Assembly (NCBI RefSeq): GCF_003013475.1
Contig: NZ_PXZO01000009.1
Span: 1-64,000, forward strand
DNA length: 64,000 bases
Source: Brevibacillus porteri
GTDB lineage: Bacteria; Bacillota; Bacilli; Brevibacillales; Brevibacillaceae
Direction: 5' to 3'
Shown here in pieces: positions 40,001 to 44,745 of the stretch. Numbering within the stretch: position 1 is the first letter of the stretch; each line of letters begins with the position of its first letter. The position numbers and the translations under genes were made by a program. The notes under the pieces were generated by a model, which worked only from the letters and a program-made list of their open reading frames with translations, was not told where the DNA came from and did no database searches.

Positions 40001-43000
40001 TGTGATCGCGGGCTCGATGATGGAACTTGAAGAGAAATTAAAGCAATTCATAGGAAGACAGAAGGACATTGAAGACCTGTACCACGGACAGGTAAAACGT
40101 CATAAAGAGACCTTGGCAATCTTTGCAGCAGATGATGATATGCCGCAAATGATTGATTCATGGATGAACAAAGGCAAATACGGAAAATTGCTGGACGTTT
40201 GGGTGAAAGGGCTGAACTTGGACTGGAGCAGCTTGTATGGGGAGAGGAAGCCTCGCCGGATCAGTCTTCCCACCTATCCCTTTAGCAGAGAAGCTTACTG
40301 GGTGCCTGGTGGATATTCGTCATTTACAGGTGCAACATCCCTATCCACATATGAGCAACATCCCGTTCACCCAGACATGCGCATTGTGAAAAAGCAATGG
40401 AAGGCTTGCCCAGTGATGCCAACCAAGGTAGCTCATCGGACGATATGTATTTTCACAACGGATGAAACGAAGCATTTGGCGATTCAACTGTCCAACCATT
40501 TCGCTAAGAGTGAAATCATGGAGCTGAACGAGCTCGAATCACGATTCCATCAGGATGGGATGGAGTGGAAAAACTATGATGGCATCGTAGATTTGATCGG
40601 TTGTGGACATCAGCAGCAGACCGATACGCTGGCTTGGATTCCATGGCTGCAACAACTCATTGAGAATGGTCATAAGGAAGGCTTGAAGCTATTGGGTGTG
40701 ACAAAAGGCTTGGAGTCTTTCCAGAATGACTCGGTCAATTTGGCGGGTGCCTCACGTGTTGGTTTGTACCGCATGCTGCAAAGTGAATATAAGCATCTGC
40801 AATCACGCCATGTGGATTTAGATCCATTGGCTGATGGAGAAGAACTGGCGCAACAGATTGTAGCAGAGTTTCTCATCGATGATCAGGAAACAGAGGTTTG
40901 CTATCGATCAGGTGAGCGTTATAGCGCTTATCTGCAGGAAGAGATGGTATCAGAAAGTCAGGAGCCAGCGCTTGTTTTCCCTGAGAACCATGTTTTATTG
41001 ATCACAGGAGGTACACGAGGGCTTGGATATTTATGTGCCAAGCATTTTGTAGAGGGTTATGGTGTCAAAAAACTGGTGCTCACAGGGCGAGAAAGTCTGC
41101 CGCCACGCGAGCAATGGGGAGCCTATCAGCAGCAAAGCAATTCTGTAGCAAAGAAAATTCAGGCGATACAAGCTTTGGAAGCACAAGGCGTGCAGGTTCG
41201 AGTCTTATCTGTATCTTTAACCGATGAAGAGGCTTGGCAACAGCATTTGCAGGATTTGAAACAGACGATGGGTCCGATTGGCGGGGTGATTCATTGCGCT
41301 GGTTTTAGCGATGATCAAAATCCTGCGTTTATTCGGAAATCGACGGAGGGAATTCAGCAGGTATTACAACCGAAAGTGGCTGGGCTGCATACGGTTTTCC
41401 ATAACTGCAAGGACGAGCCTTTACAGTTCTTCGTTCTCTTTTCATCTGTTTCGGCAATCATTCCGTCCTTGGCTTCGGGCCAGAGTGATTATGCGTTAGC
41501 CAATGCCTATATGGATTATTTTGCAGAGGTACATGCAGATTCTTGCCCGATCATGAGCATTCAGTGGCCAAGTTGGAAGGAAACAGGAATCGGTGCAGTC
41601 ACGACCAAAGCCTATCAACAAACAGGGCTGGAACACATCACTGACGAGCAAGGACTGCGATTGTTGGATCATATTCTATTGAAAAAGATGGGTCCCGTTG
41701 TTTTCCCGGCAGTCATTAACCAAGAGCTGTGGGAACCTCATCAGTTGATGCGACACAAAAAGCAAGAAGCTTCTGCTGTGAGCCTGTCTTCTCGTCGTCC
41801 AACAGCAGGCAAGCCGACGCAAAGCGTAGTGGATCTTGTGAAGACAGCACAAACAAGACTGATTGACCTGTTTGCGAAGGAACTGAAAATAGAGCCTGCC
41901 AGATTGGAGATAGATAAAGAGTTTCCAAACTATGGGATCGATTCAGTGTTACTGGCTCAAGTCATGAATGAGATCAGTAAATGGTTAGGCAAGGAATTGG
42001 ACCCGACGATTTTATATGAATATCCCACTATAGAAACGCTTGCAGAATGGCTGTCTAGCAATCACGGCGCTTCCATCACTGACGATCAGACGCTGACTTC
42101 TCCTGAATGGAACGACGATCCGAAGAGTCAGCCCGTCCAGAGTGAGACTGTGAAAAGCCAGAGGGTGGGTAGTCAGGCTACTCCATATAGGGAGGCAAAT
42201 CCATCTGACATTGCAGTAGTGGGGCTTTCGTGCCGTTTTCCGGGTGCTCGTAATGTGGAAGAATACTGGAATTTGTTAGCGGAGGGCCGTTCAGCCATTG
42301 GTGTTGTACCCAAGGAACGCTGGGGCTATGAAAATTCCTATCATGCAGGACTTCTGGACAACATTACTGCTTTTGATCCTTCTTTCTTCTTGATAGCAAA
42401 AGAAGATGCGAAGGCCATGGACCCGCAAGCCTTATTGGTATTGGAGGAAAGTCTTCATCTATGGCATCAGGCTGGATACACAACGAAGGACATCAAGGGA
42501 AAATCGGTAGGCGTCTACATCGGGGCAAGAAGTAATCATCGCCCAAGTGAAGATCGTCTTCATCAAACACAAAACCCGATTATGACCGTGGGACAAAACT
42601 ATTTGGCTACAAATATTTCCCAGTACTTCGATCTTAGAGGTCCGAGTATGGTCATCGATACCGCATGCTCATCGGCGCTGGTCGGGATGAATATGGCGAT
42701 TCATTCCCTTCGGAGTGGAGAGATTGAGGCTGCTATCGTCGGTGGGGTTAACGTGTTAAGCGGTGATGAAGCACATCGGATGTTCCACCAAAGAGGAATT
42801 TTAAGCCAAGAGCCAGCCTTCCATATTTTTGACAAACGTGCGGGCGGACTCGTATTGGGAGAAGGCGTAGGAATGGTTTTATTGAAGACCGTGGAGCAAG
42901 CACTGGCAGATGGTGATGAAATACATGCCGTCATCAAGGGAGTAGCGGTCAACAATGATGGACGAACGGCAGGTCCTGCCACCCCGAATTTGCAAGCCCA

Positions 43001-43589
43001 AAAAGAGGTTATGCAGTTGGCACTGACTAAAGCTGGTGTGGGGCCGGAACAAATCAGCTATATAGAAGCGAATGGCTCGGGTTCAGAGGTGACAGATTTA
43101 CTTGAACTCAAAGCGATTCAGTCTGTGTACCGCTCATCTCATACGGCTGCTTGCGGATTAGGATCGATCAAGCCCAATATCGGTCATCCATTATGTGCAG
43201 AAGGGATTGCCAGTTTGATTAAAGTCGTGCTGATGCTCAAAAACCAACAATTGGTTCCGTTCCTGTCGGGGCAAGAGCCGATGACCCATTTCCATATGGA
43301 GTCAACGCCTTTTTATTTTCAGCGACAGCTTTCTGAATGGAACGATTCGCACAGAATAGCAGCGATGAATTGTTTTGCAGATGGGGGAACCAACGCCAAC
43401 GTCGTTTTACAATCCTGGGAGGAGGCAGTCTCACGTCCGAACAAACGACAGTCGATTGCACCTCCGACGTTAAACCGATTTGACGTCTACCGTGAAGAGG
43501 CAGGTCGTTCAACAAAAACACTGACATATCTGAGCCAGAAACCAAACCATACGACCAGTATCTGGAAGCGACAAATAGTGGAGGGATAA
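22065..43589 (+). CDS. Giant hybrid NRPS / trans-AT PKS subunit (C-A-PCP plus four elongating PKS modules and a terminal KS0)
   Basis: 7,174 aa. ATG 22065 overlaps the previous stop; AAAGGAGGG (22051-22059) would also suit ATG 22068. Residues: C 32-479 (HHMIFDG, His163), A 489-1006, PCP 1016-1092 (GGDS, Ser1050), KS6 1124-1552 (HSNCSSS, Cys1298), KR3 1759-2182 (Tyr2087), ACP8 (Ser2241), KS7 2329-2771 (Cys2506), DH4 2961-3246 (His2991, Asp3164), KR4 3262-3682 (Tyr3587), serine-less ACP 3709-3796 (Gln3745), ACP9 (Ser3856), KS8 3959-4399 (Cys4134), DH5 4584-4879 (His4615, Asp4788), KR5 (Tyr5218), ACP10 (Ser5372), KS9 5475-5912 (Cys5650), KR6 6106-6566 (Tyr6476), ACP11 (Ser6627), KS10 6714-7122 (Cys6868; Asn7003 replaces the HGTGT histidine). 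It ends with a low-complexity tail instead of the LPTYPF linker. The DH partner of KS10 starts the next gene. It inserts one amino acid and builds most of the olefins. Confidence 0.93.
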   Translation: MMRREILMAYKEGKLSAAEVQEKLLELENPSFTSPLSVGQQGLWMLQKMSPTMSAYNVPLCFCILQKWDVALFKQACHLVFKQHPILQSSIMEKNGVPYLLQRLEQSLPIEQEDISSLTSQDVLSHLRQKVKEPFSLEKGSLLRIHLLSRSEEEHFVLITIHHMIFDGHSSLLLLQALVHTYIELVEGKQPKVTPNSTSYADFVKWEQDMMASGEGREHRSYWLEQLSGTLPQLELPADRPRSAAPSFEGQVFTHVFSRELSQQVKKLSKHYRMNASVLLLGIFKALLYRYTGQTDVIVGMPTMGRPEERFDSLIGYFVNMIPIRSQVTGEKSFSQFIRELQLTLIDGMDHAVYPFPTMVREANIPRLHGNSPVFDIIFTYQNFLQSQNLQRFYDECQNKLAIELMEGVHQEGEYEFELEVFEQEAEFVLNLKYNPHVFDQATIQRMAEHYHNIANEVIQNPDIALDEIRLISVEERNMLLAEWNATEAAFPQALCIHDLFEKRVQQTPDAVAVVYDNQSLTYRELDEQMTKLAIYLQAEGAGPEATVGICVERSLEMVIGIFGILKAGAAYVPLDPTYSTERLAYMVEDSKSRLVLTQARLLDKVFSAAGGNTKCIVLDRDWEEVEQTAQRQKTLNRVVNPTNLAYVIYTSGSTGKPKGVMVSHESIINTLFFLESRYPVMENDVYLLKTNYVFDVSLSELFGWFIGRGRLVILPPHGEKSPEMLAESIVKHRVTHINFVPAMLNVFVNGVGENQPFLQHCPLKYVMVAGEAFPKELVKKTVATFQKAKIENIYGPTEASIYAAWFSCSENELVSNNTPIGRPVANTQLYIVDRHMNPVPVGVPGELCIAGKGLARGYLNRPELTAEKFVDNPFTPGTKLYKTGDLTRWLPDGTIEYLGRIDHQVKIRGFRIELGEIESQLMAHPQIQSVVVLVKEEGDHKRLVAYYVPKAGANHELLEPSKLRDYLRMNLPEYMLPAFFVSMDKIPLTANGKVDRTELLNQKLVVTQAKKQSLPQSDIEQRNLKIWQDVLNVEGISTEDGFFDVGGDSILATMVVAKMTEEFQCDLNVTTLFKYVNIREISEYIATRKENESDEQADFVNPNQAMAYSEGQVEETYPAYYEDSIAIIGISCHFPGAKNHREFWENLRNGVESVRFFSDEEIDQLHLPDEYLQNPNFIPVQSTIEGKDHFDPGFFHLSARDAEFMDPQFRLLLTHSWKALEDAGYTPKQVPQTGVFMSASNSYYQALLPHFTKESPNVMKDPNEYVSWVLAQGGTIPTMISHKMGLKGPSFAVHSNCSSSLVGLHLAYRSLQAGESKVALVGGATIFPTTYTGYVYQAGLNFSSDGHCKTFDASADGMIGGEGVGLVVLKKASDAIKDGDHIYALMRGIRINNDGADKVGFYAPSIKGQAEVIQQVLDDTKVHPETVSYIEAHGTGTYLGDPIEFAALNEVYTKYTTNKQYCGLGSVKTNIGHLDTAAGLAGCIKVALSLYHNEIPPSLNYEKPNPNINLDQSPFYVVDTLKKWEDAPVPHRAALSSFGLGGTNAHAIFEQWKNGTETKRVSVSDDNNQHVYFVPLSAKNDDRVLAYAQQLVDFLSGNHEQVHIADLAYTLQVGREAMESRAIFIVKDTAELIQKLSDFLSGEEQAAGSFSGNVKQANHEVSLLKKNETNRELISKLFAEGKGEKAAELWSKGLDIEWEVLYKDAKPRRISLPTYPFAEESYGVPEMDTKTNMNVRTEAGPASVQISPISSATPTTETLLVQPCWNEQEISQKAGSPAFAEHLVILCEWAEEFRERIESEMNGVRCLVLQPQSQQESIAERFHAYTVQVFTEIQRILANKPKGKVLVQLVVPDKEEQQCFSALSGLLKTAQLENPKLIGQLIEVMVEVNPADLVQKLKQNSNDEKSKHIRYQDGKRWVSGWTEMNSSGQAEHVWKEDGVYLITGGAGGLGLIFAKEIAERTKGATVIITGRSSLDEDKKAKCKEWKALGANIQYRQADITQKQAVEDLFQSIKQEFGSLTGIIHGAGVIRDSFIIRKTTDELEQVLAPKVSGLVHLDEASKDMALDFFILFSSGVGCFGNAGQADYAAANAFMDQYAKYRRGLMKAGERQGQTLSINWPLWKDGGMRVDEATEKIMEARGMVAMPTASGIQALYQGVASGSVQMLVIEGNLPTLKEHLLGNPVVSQLDSTPMQDAKLSVDAGVLKDKTLYQLKVMFGQETRHGAGKIAVDEPFETYGIDSIMVIQLNKKLGDIFSELSKTILYEYQTLNTLADYLVADHHQECMKWTGLDRQGAVNHGTPAPRAHNERDTANHELTGSVAVQSGNQIAREPIAIIGMSGRYPKARSLNEYWENLKSGKDCITEIPEERWSLDGFFEPDPDKAVAEGKSYGKWGGFVDGFADFDPLFFNMSPWEAMHFDPQERLFMESCWEVLEDAGYTRQLLAEKHNRRVGVFGGITKTGYSLYGPDLWKQGELIYPHTSFSSLTNRVSYFLNLQGPSMPIDTMCSASLTAIHEACEHLYNGDCELAIAGGVNLYLHPSSYVFLSALHMLSVDGQCKSFGQGGNGFVPGEGVGTVLLKPLSKAMADGDHIYGLIRGTSVNHGGKTNGYTVPNPTAQGELIRQALDKAGVHAKTVSYIEAHGTGTELGDPIEITGLIQAFRKDTQDTRYCAIGSVKSNIGHLEAAAGIAGVAKILLQMKHQQLVPSLHAQELNPNIPFSKTPFVVQQDLAEWKRPIMEVDGERREFPRIAGISSFGAGGSNAHVVIEEYIPQVKERPSITISPQNPAIIVLSAKNKERLVEQAQRLLASIEEQSFTDVDLADIAYTLQVGREAMEERLALMTSSLTELVEKLRSFLAGNESIVDLYRGQVKRGKETADIFAGDEELQEAIEKWMQRKKFSKLLDFWVKGLHFDWNKLYDDEKPRRISLPAYPFAREHYWLPEPKTQPSTNTKGTRGLTASLHPLLHQNTSDLSEQRFSSTFDGQEFFLSDHVVKGKRILPGVAYLEMARAATELAAGVLEEEQFTIELKNVGWAQPIVVEDKPVQVHIGIYPGDNGDLRYEIYSEPKNEQAESVVHSQGSMVFAAITAAPTHNLDGIKAQCSYRTLHASECYEAFQTMGLVYGQAQQGIEQVYVGEGQVLAKLAMPTKVAETQGEYVLHPSMLDSALQSSIGLLLGTGDTAILKPLLPFALEKLSIFSQTTSQMWVWIRQADGSRTGDKVQKVDIDLCDDQGTVCVRMQGFSARVLEGEVETVDSKGKLGTLLVHPEWKEQAVVSNAEAADYTQRVVMMVEPDRVSWNNLQAYLNGVRCIPLRSSQEGISERFIDYTTQVFEEIQEIFKQKVRGKVLVQLVVPLRAEQPFFTAFSGLLKTAKLENPNLIGQVIEVESGDSEFEIVEKIKENVRRPLDVQIRYQSGKRYVSEWVELDAPQEASIPWKDGGVYLITGGAGGLGYLFANEIVQKVQHANLILTGRSPLDEEKQGKLQTWRRSGARVEYRQVDVTHKQEMAELIRTIQQDYGRLHGIIHSAGVLRDSYILKKNRKEVQSVLGPKVTGLINLDEATKEVELDFLVLFSSVAGSLGNIGQADYACANAFMDRFAHYRNGLVVLQQRHGQTLSMNWPLWKEGGMQADVEAGDMLKQSMGVVAMQTSTGIEAMYQGLASGKAQVMVMEGDLAKLKQTLLLQTPVSSSQSKHALARSEASVTVDTSSLLQKVELALMHIVSELLQVQPIDIDVKVELSELGFNQVLLTEFANKLNQHYHIGLIPTVFVECPTLQQLASYLLEEFEEMLVKQMQPVVSIKPTKVEPNEKQTITTVEPNVLQEKATHFVKKEFAEVLQLPVNRIEEDVAMETYGIDSILSMKLTNQLEKSFGSLPKTLFFEYQTIQELIGYFLDTYRDKFMEILGLTEQQETVVIQETASVTKEENTSKRQRNSHRGRSRKGSRFITTQKETQPAKGALDIAIIGVSGRYPKARNTQEFWNNLRDGKDCITEIPKERWNHSLYFDEDKNKRGKTYSKWGGFIDGVDQFDPLFFNISPLEAEIMDPQERLFLECVYETLEDAGYTRESLGSSQGFGLGGNVGVYVGIMYEEYQLYGAQETMMGRPMALGGSFSSVANRVSYFFHFHGPSVAVDTMCSSSLTGIHFACQSLQRGECEVAIAGGVNVSIHPNKYLMLGQGKFASSKGRCESFGLGGDGYVPGEGVGAVLLKPLAKAIADGDQIYGVIKGSAINHGGKTNGYTVPNPNAQASVIGRALKEAGIDPRTISYLEAHGTGTSLGDPIEIAGLTKAFQAYTTDKQFCSIGSAKSNIGHCESAAGIAGITKILLQLKHGQLAPSLHAEVLNPNIDFSTTPFVVQQELAEWKRPVIDGQEVPRRSGVSSFGAGGSNAHIVIEEFIPEYEQRPASQVSHTNPAIVLLSAKNERQLHEQAQRLLTVIQDQSISDLDVADIAYTLQIGREAMEERLAVMASSIQELQEKLTQFVDGQEGITDVFRGQVKGNKKTIAVFEADEDLKHAIDAWISKRKYAKLLDLWVSGGVVDWHKLYGEKKPRRISMPTYPFARERYWIPQMDTPFVSEVAAVSEGTLFLHPLLQKNTSELLEQRYSSTFRGQEFFLADHVVNGQQLLPGVAYLEMAREAMDQSAGALRAGQNGLTLKNMVWAKPIAVDDQPVDVHIGLQLEDSGEIGYRIYSEHTGKEAEEIVHSQGSAVFHTVAETPTLDLAMLQAACSHGILSGSQCYDGYKAMGIHYGPALQGIEQVYKGTEQVLAKLSLPFAVLGTEEQFVLHPSMMDSALQAAIGLFMEADDRGFSHQPNSLKPILPFALDELEIFSPCTTKMWVYIRYSDGSNASDPVQKLDIDLCDEQGNVCARMKRFSSRKLDGKVEDFETTGAQEMLMVHPCWKEQAGVQETETPTYAQHIVMMAEGFESSLASIAAQMDEVRLIPLQSQQDGIADKFETYASQVFLEIQSIFQQKILGKVLLQVVVPDEAEQSYVSGLSGLLKTAQQENPNVVGQFMEINPGEHAAVIVNKLQENACHPMDDRIRYQAGNRYVLGWCETKLLHDEVTIPWRDQGTYLITGGAGGLGLIFAREIANQAKQATLILTGRSPLLEDKQAMLHDLQRSGASVIYRQVDVTDKQEVVQLIQSIQQEFGGLHGIIHSAGVVRDNFILKKTTEEWNQVVAPKVAGLTNLDEASKEQPLDFFVLFSSIAGSIGNVGQADYACANAFMDGYAKYRNERVQAKQRQGQTVSINWPLWKEGGMQVDEAVEEMVKQRVGMIALQTATGIRAFYEAVASRKDQVMVMEGDLQRLHAAVVGRPKTTEQDVKASTVIQPTSHHLPKEKAIYYFKKLVSSVIKLPIDRIEADALLEKYGIDSIMVMQLTNELEKTFGSLSKTLFFEYQTIEEIAKYFLASHREQMMSIFGMDEKEAPTASPVKKSSVAPAMVAATAKPIINNRRSRGNALIEMARETKPANDALDIAIIGVSGRYPKAGNMNEFWRNLRDGKDCVTEIPEERWDHSLFFDADKKKQGKTYSKWGGFLDGVDQFDPLFFNITPREAEIMDPQERLFLECVYETLEDAGYTRESLGSTPGMGLGGNVGVYVGVMYEEYQLYGAQEMMLGRPMALAGSPASIANRVSYFCNFHGPSMAVDTMCSSSLTTIHLACQSLQQGECEAAIAGGVNVSIHPNKYLMLGQGKFASSKGRCESFGIGGDGYVPGEGVGAVLLKPLAKAIADGDQIYGVIKGTAVNHGGKTNGYNVPSPNAQARVIGRAFQKAGIDPRTISYLEAHGTGTSLGDPIEITGLTKAFETHTNDKQFCAIGSAKSNIGHCESAAGIAGVTKVLLQLRNGQLAPSLHAEVLNPNIDFSLTPFVVQQELAEWKRPVIDGREVPRRAGVSSFGAGGSNAHVVIEEYLPKMQEQPTVRVSPQNPALIVLSAKNEEQLHQRVQRLLGAIAEQGLSDVDLAEMAYTLQVGREAMEERLAVIAGSMMELEEKLKQFIGRQKDIEDLYHGQVKRHKETLAIFAADDDMPQMIDSWMNKGKYGKLLDVWVKGLNLDWSSLYGERKPRRISLPTYPFSREAYWVPGGYSSFTGATSLSTYEQHPVHPDMRIVKKQWKACPVMPTKVAHRTICIFTTDETKHLAIQLSNHFAKSEIMELNELESRFHQDGMEWKNYDGIVDLIGCGHQQQTDTLAWIPWLQQLIENGHKEGLKLLGVTKGLESFQNDSVNLAGASRVGLYRMLQSEYKHLQSRHVDLDPLADGEELAQQIVAEFLIDDQETEVCYRSGERYSAYLQEEMVSESQEPALVFPENHVLLITGGTRGLGYLCAKHFVEGYGVKKLVLTGRESLPPREQWGAYQQQSNSVAKKIQAIQALEAQGVQVRVLSVSLTDEEAWQQHLQDLKQTMGPIGGVIHCAGFSDDQNPAFIRKSTEGIQQVLQPKVAGLHTVFHNCKDEPLQFFVLFSSVSAIIPSLASGQSDYALANAYMDYFAEVHADSCPIMSIQWPSWKETGIGAVTTKAYQQTGLEHITDEQGLRLLDHILLKKMGPVVFPAVINQELWEPHQLMRHKKQEASAVSLSSRRPTAGKPTQSVVDLVKTAQTRLIDLFAKELKIEPARLEIDKEFPNYGIDSVLLAQVMNEISKWLGKELDPTILYEYPTIETLAEWLSSNHGASITDDQTLTSPEWNDDPKSQPVQSETVKSQRVGSQATPYREANPSDIAVVGLSCRFPGARNVEEYWNLLAEGRSAIGVVPKERWGYENSYHAGLLDNITAFDPSFFLIAKEDAKAMDPQALLVLEESLHLWHQAGYTTKDIKGKSVGVYIGARSNHRPSEDRLHQTQNPIMTVGQNYLATNISQYFDLRGPSMVIDTACSSALVGMNMAIHSLRSGEIEAAIVGGVNVLSGDEAHRMFHQRGILSQEPAFHIFDKRAGGLVLGEGVGMVLLKTVEQALADGDEIHAVIKGVAVNNDGRTAGPATPNLQAQKEVMQLALTKAGVGPEQISYIEANGSGSEVTDLLELKAIQSVYRSSHTAACGLGSIKPNIGHPLCAEGIASLIKVVLMLKNQQLVPFLSGQEPMTHFHMESTPFYFQRQLSEWNDSHRIAAMNCFADGGTNANVVLQSWEEAVSRPNKRQSIAPPTLNRFDVYREEAGRSTKTLTYLSQKPNHTTSIWKRQIVEG
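22160..25340 (+). other. Module 6: NRPS C-A-PCP
   Basis: The C domain has HHMIFDG (His codons 22548-22553). The A domain has TSGSTGKPKG, YGPTEASIY, GDLTRW and NGKVDR. Aligning to the GrsA pocket gives the ten-residue code D-V-S-N-M-A-I-I-Y-K (Asp696, Val697, Ser700, Asn739, Met768, Ala770, Ile794, Ile802, Tyr803, Lys). Asp at the first position indicates an ordinary alpha-amino acid. Asn, Ala and Tyr at positions 4, 6 and 9 recall some alanine-type codes, but I cannot name the substrate with confidence. PCP serine codon is 25212-25214. No epimerase or methyltransferase is inserted. Confidence 0.88.
25435..28920 (+). other. Module 7: KS6-KR-ACP
   Basis: KS6 (Cys 25956-25958, context HSNCSSS) accepts the aminoacyl chain from the PCP and differs from the other KSs around the active site. 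KR3 has GGAGGLG and Tyr 28323-28325. ACP8 serine is 28785-28787. Expected product is a beta-hydroxyl. Confidence 0.85.
29050..33765 (+). other. Module 8: KS7-DH-KR-psiACP-ACP
   Basis: KS7 (DTMCSAS, Cys 29580-29582), DH4 (His 31035-31037 in HVVKGKRILP, Asp 31554-31556), KR4 (Tyr 32823-32825), a serine-less ACP (33190-33450) and ACP9 (Ser 33630-33632). KS7 shares GVFGGITK with KS13, which fits a beta-hydroxy acyl substrate. Expected product is an olefin. Confidence 0.85.
33190..33450 (+). other. Serine-less ACP-like domain 2 (GFNQ)
   Basis: ACP fold with LGFNQVLLTEFANKLNQ. The serine position is Gln (codon 33297-33299). Same place as domain 1: after KR, before the working ACP. Confidence 0.85.
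33940..38315 (+). other. Module 9: KS8-DH-KR-ACP
   Basis: KS8 (Cys 34464-34466), DH5 (His 35907-35909 in HVVNGQQLLP, Asp 36426-36428), KR5 (Tyr 37716-37718) and ACP10 (Ser 38178-38180). KS8, KS9 and KS4 share GLGGNVGVYVG followed by MYEEYQLY, a sign that they accept similar (olefinic) chains. Expected product is an olefin. Confidence 0.87.
38488..42070 (+). other. Module 10: KS9-KR-ACP
   Basis: KS9 (Cys 39012-39014) is a close paralogue of KS8. KR6 (40380-41760) is a different KR lineage: GGTRGLG instead of GGAGGLG, a longer SAVS loop, and Tyr 41490-41492 in QSDYALANAYMD. ACP11 serine is 41943-41945. It makes the beta-hydroxyl that the next, split module should dehydrate. Confidence 0.87.
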
Positions 43590-44745
43590 AAGTGCATGAT
43601 CAGTTTCTCATAACGATCAACCATCCAATCCTCAAAAATCATAAAGCGCACGGTCAGGAACTGTTGCCCGGATTAGCCCATATTGATCTGTTGTATCAAA
43701 TGTTTCGAGAAAATGGTCATGATTACAGCGAGCTTGAGCTTCGTAATCTAACGATCTATCATCCGATCATGGTGGGACAAGATTATGATGTCATGCTGAG
43801 CATTTGGTGCACGCAAGGCAAAGCAGGACAGTGGCAGATTCGGATGGAGGGTCAGACACAGCGCAACGGCATGTTAGACTCGGAGAAAAAGCTATATGTC
43901 ACTGCTGACATGCATCAAAGTGCTCCTGCGCAGTTCGATGAAACACTGGATCTTCCCATCCTAGAGCAAGCTGCAAACAAAAAAGTCAATCTGCATGACG
44001 TATATGAACAATGCTGTCGTCAGGAATTAGTGCATACAGGTTTTATGAAGGCAGAAGGAACGATATATGAAACAGATTCAGCGGCGGTAATGGATATATC
44101 TCTCGGTAAACATGCCCTTCCCAGTGCGGAAGGGTTCATGTTTCACCCGACGTTGATCGATGGGTCCGCTATCGGCTCGATGGTATTGTTCACCTCGGTA
44201 ATCCAAGAAGAACAACGGCTATTTTTGCCGCTTTTTTATGAATCTTTTCGGGCCACAGCTCTTTTACAGCAACATTGCTTTGCCAGAGTACAAACTTCAT
44301 CCATCCAGCGAAAACATGAACTGATGTATATGACGATGGAGTTCTTTGATCGATCAGGCAAAAAAATTGCGCATTTGCAAAATTTTGCGGGCAAGTTAGT
44401 TCGTGATCCTGGTCTGATCAATCCCAATAAAAACGAAGTACCTCAGCTTCGAGGGGATATCAAAGAACCCCTTCATGAATCGAATGAGCCACAGTCTGCC
44501 TTCGTGAGGAAAGCACAAACTTTTTTACAACAACTGCTGGCAGATCGATTACAAGTTCCAGCCGCGTCGATTGATACGCAGATTGGTTACTATGAAATGG
44601 GGCTTAATTCGCCGGGCTTGTTGGAAGTTGTGAAGGCTGTCGAAGCGAAAGTAGGAATGCCGCTGGCTCCTACTTTATTGTTTGAATATACGAATATCGC
44701 TGAGTTGGCCGCCTATCTTGCCGAGAATCATGCTTCCGTATTCAG
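42205..44745 (+). other. Module 11, split: non-elongating KS10(0) / DH-ACP (dehydrating bimodule)
   Basis: KS10 keeps Cys (42666-42668) and NIGH, but HGTGT is NGSGS (Asn codon 43071-43073) and it has no LPTYPF linker. The DH opens the next protein (His codon 43640-43642 in HKAHGQELLP; Asp 44159-44161). ACP12 has GLNS (Ser 44609-44611). The arrangement KR-ACP-KS0/DH-ACP is the known dehydrating bimodule: the hydroxyl made by KR6 is eliminated here without extension. Confidence 0.85.
43580..43585 (+). promoter_or_regulatory. Ribosome-binding site supporting a GTG start
   Basis: GGAGGG lies 6 nt before GTG 43592 and overlaps the end of the previous gene. It is the only good site near the DH N-terminus, whose catalytic histidine is already residue 17. 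Confidence 0.7.
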
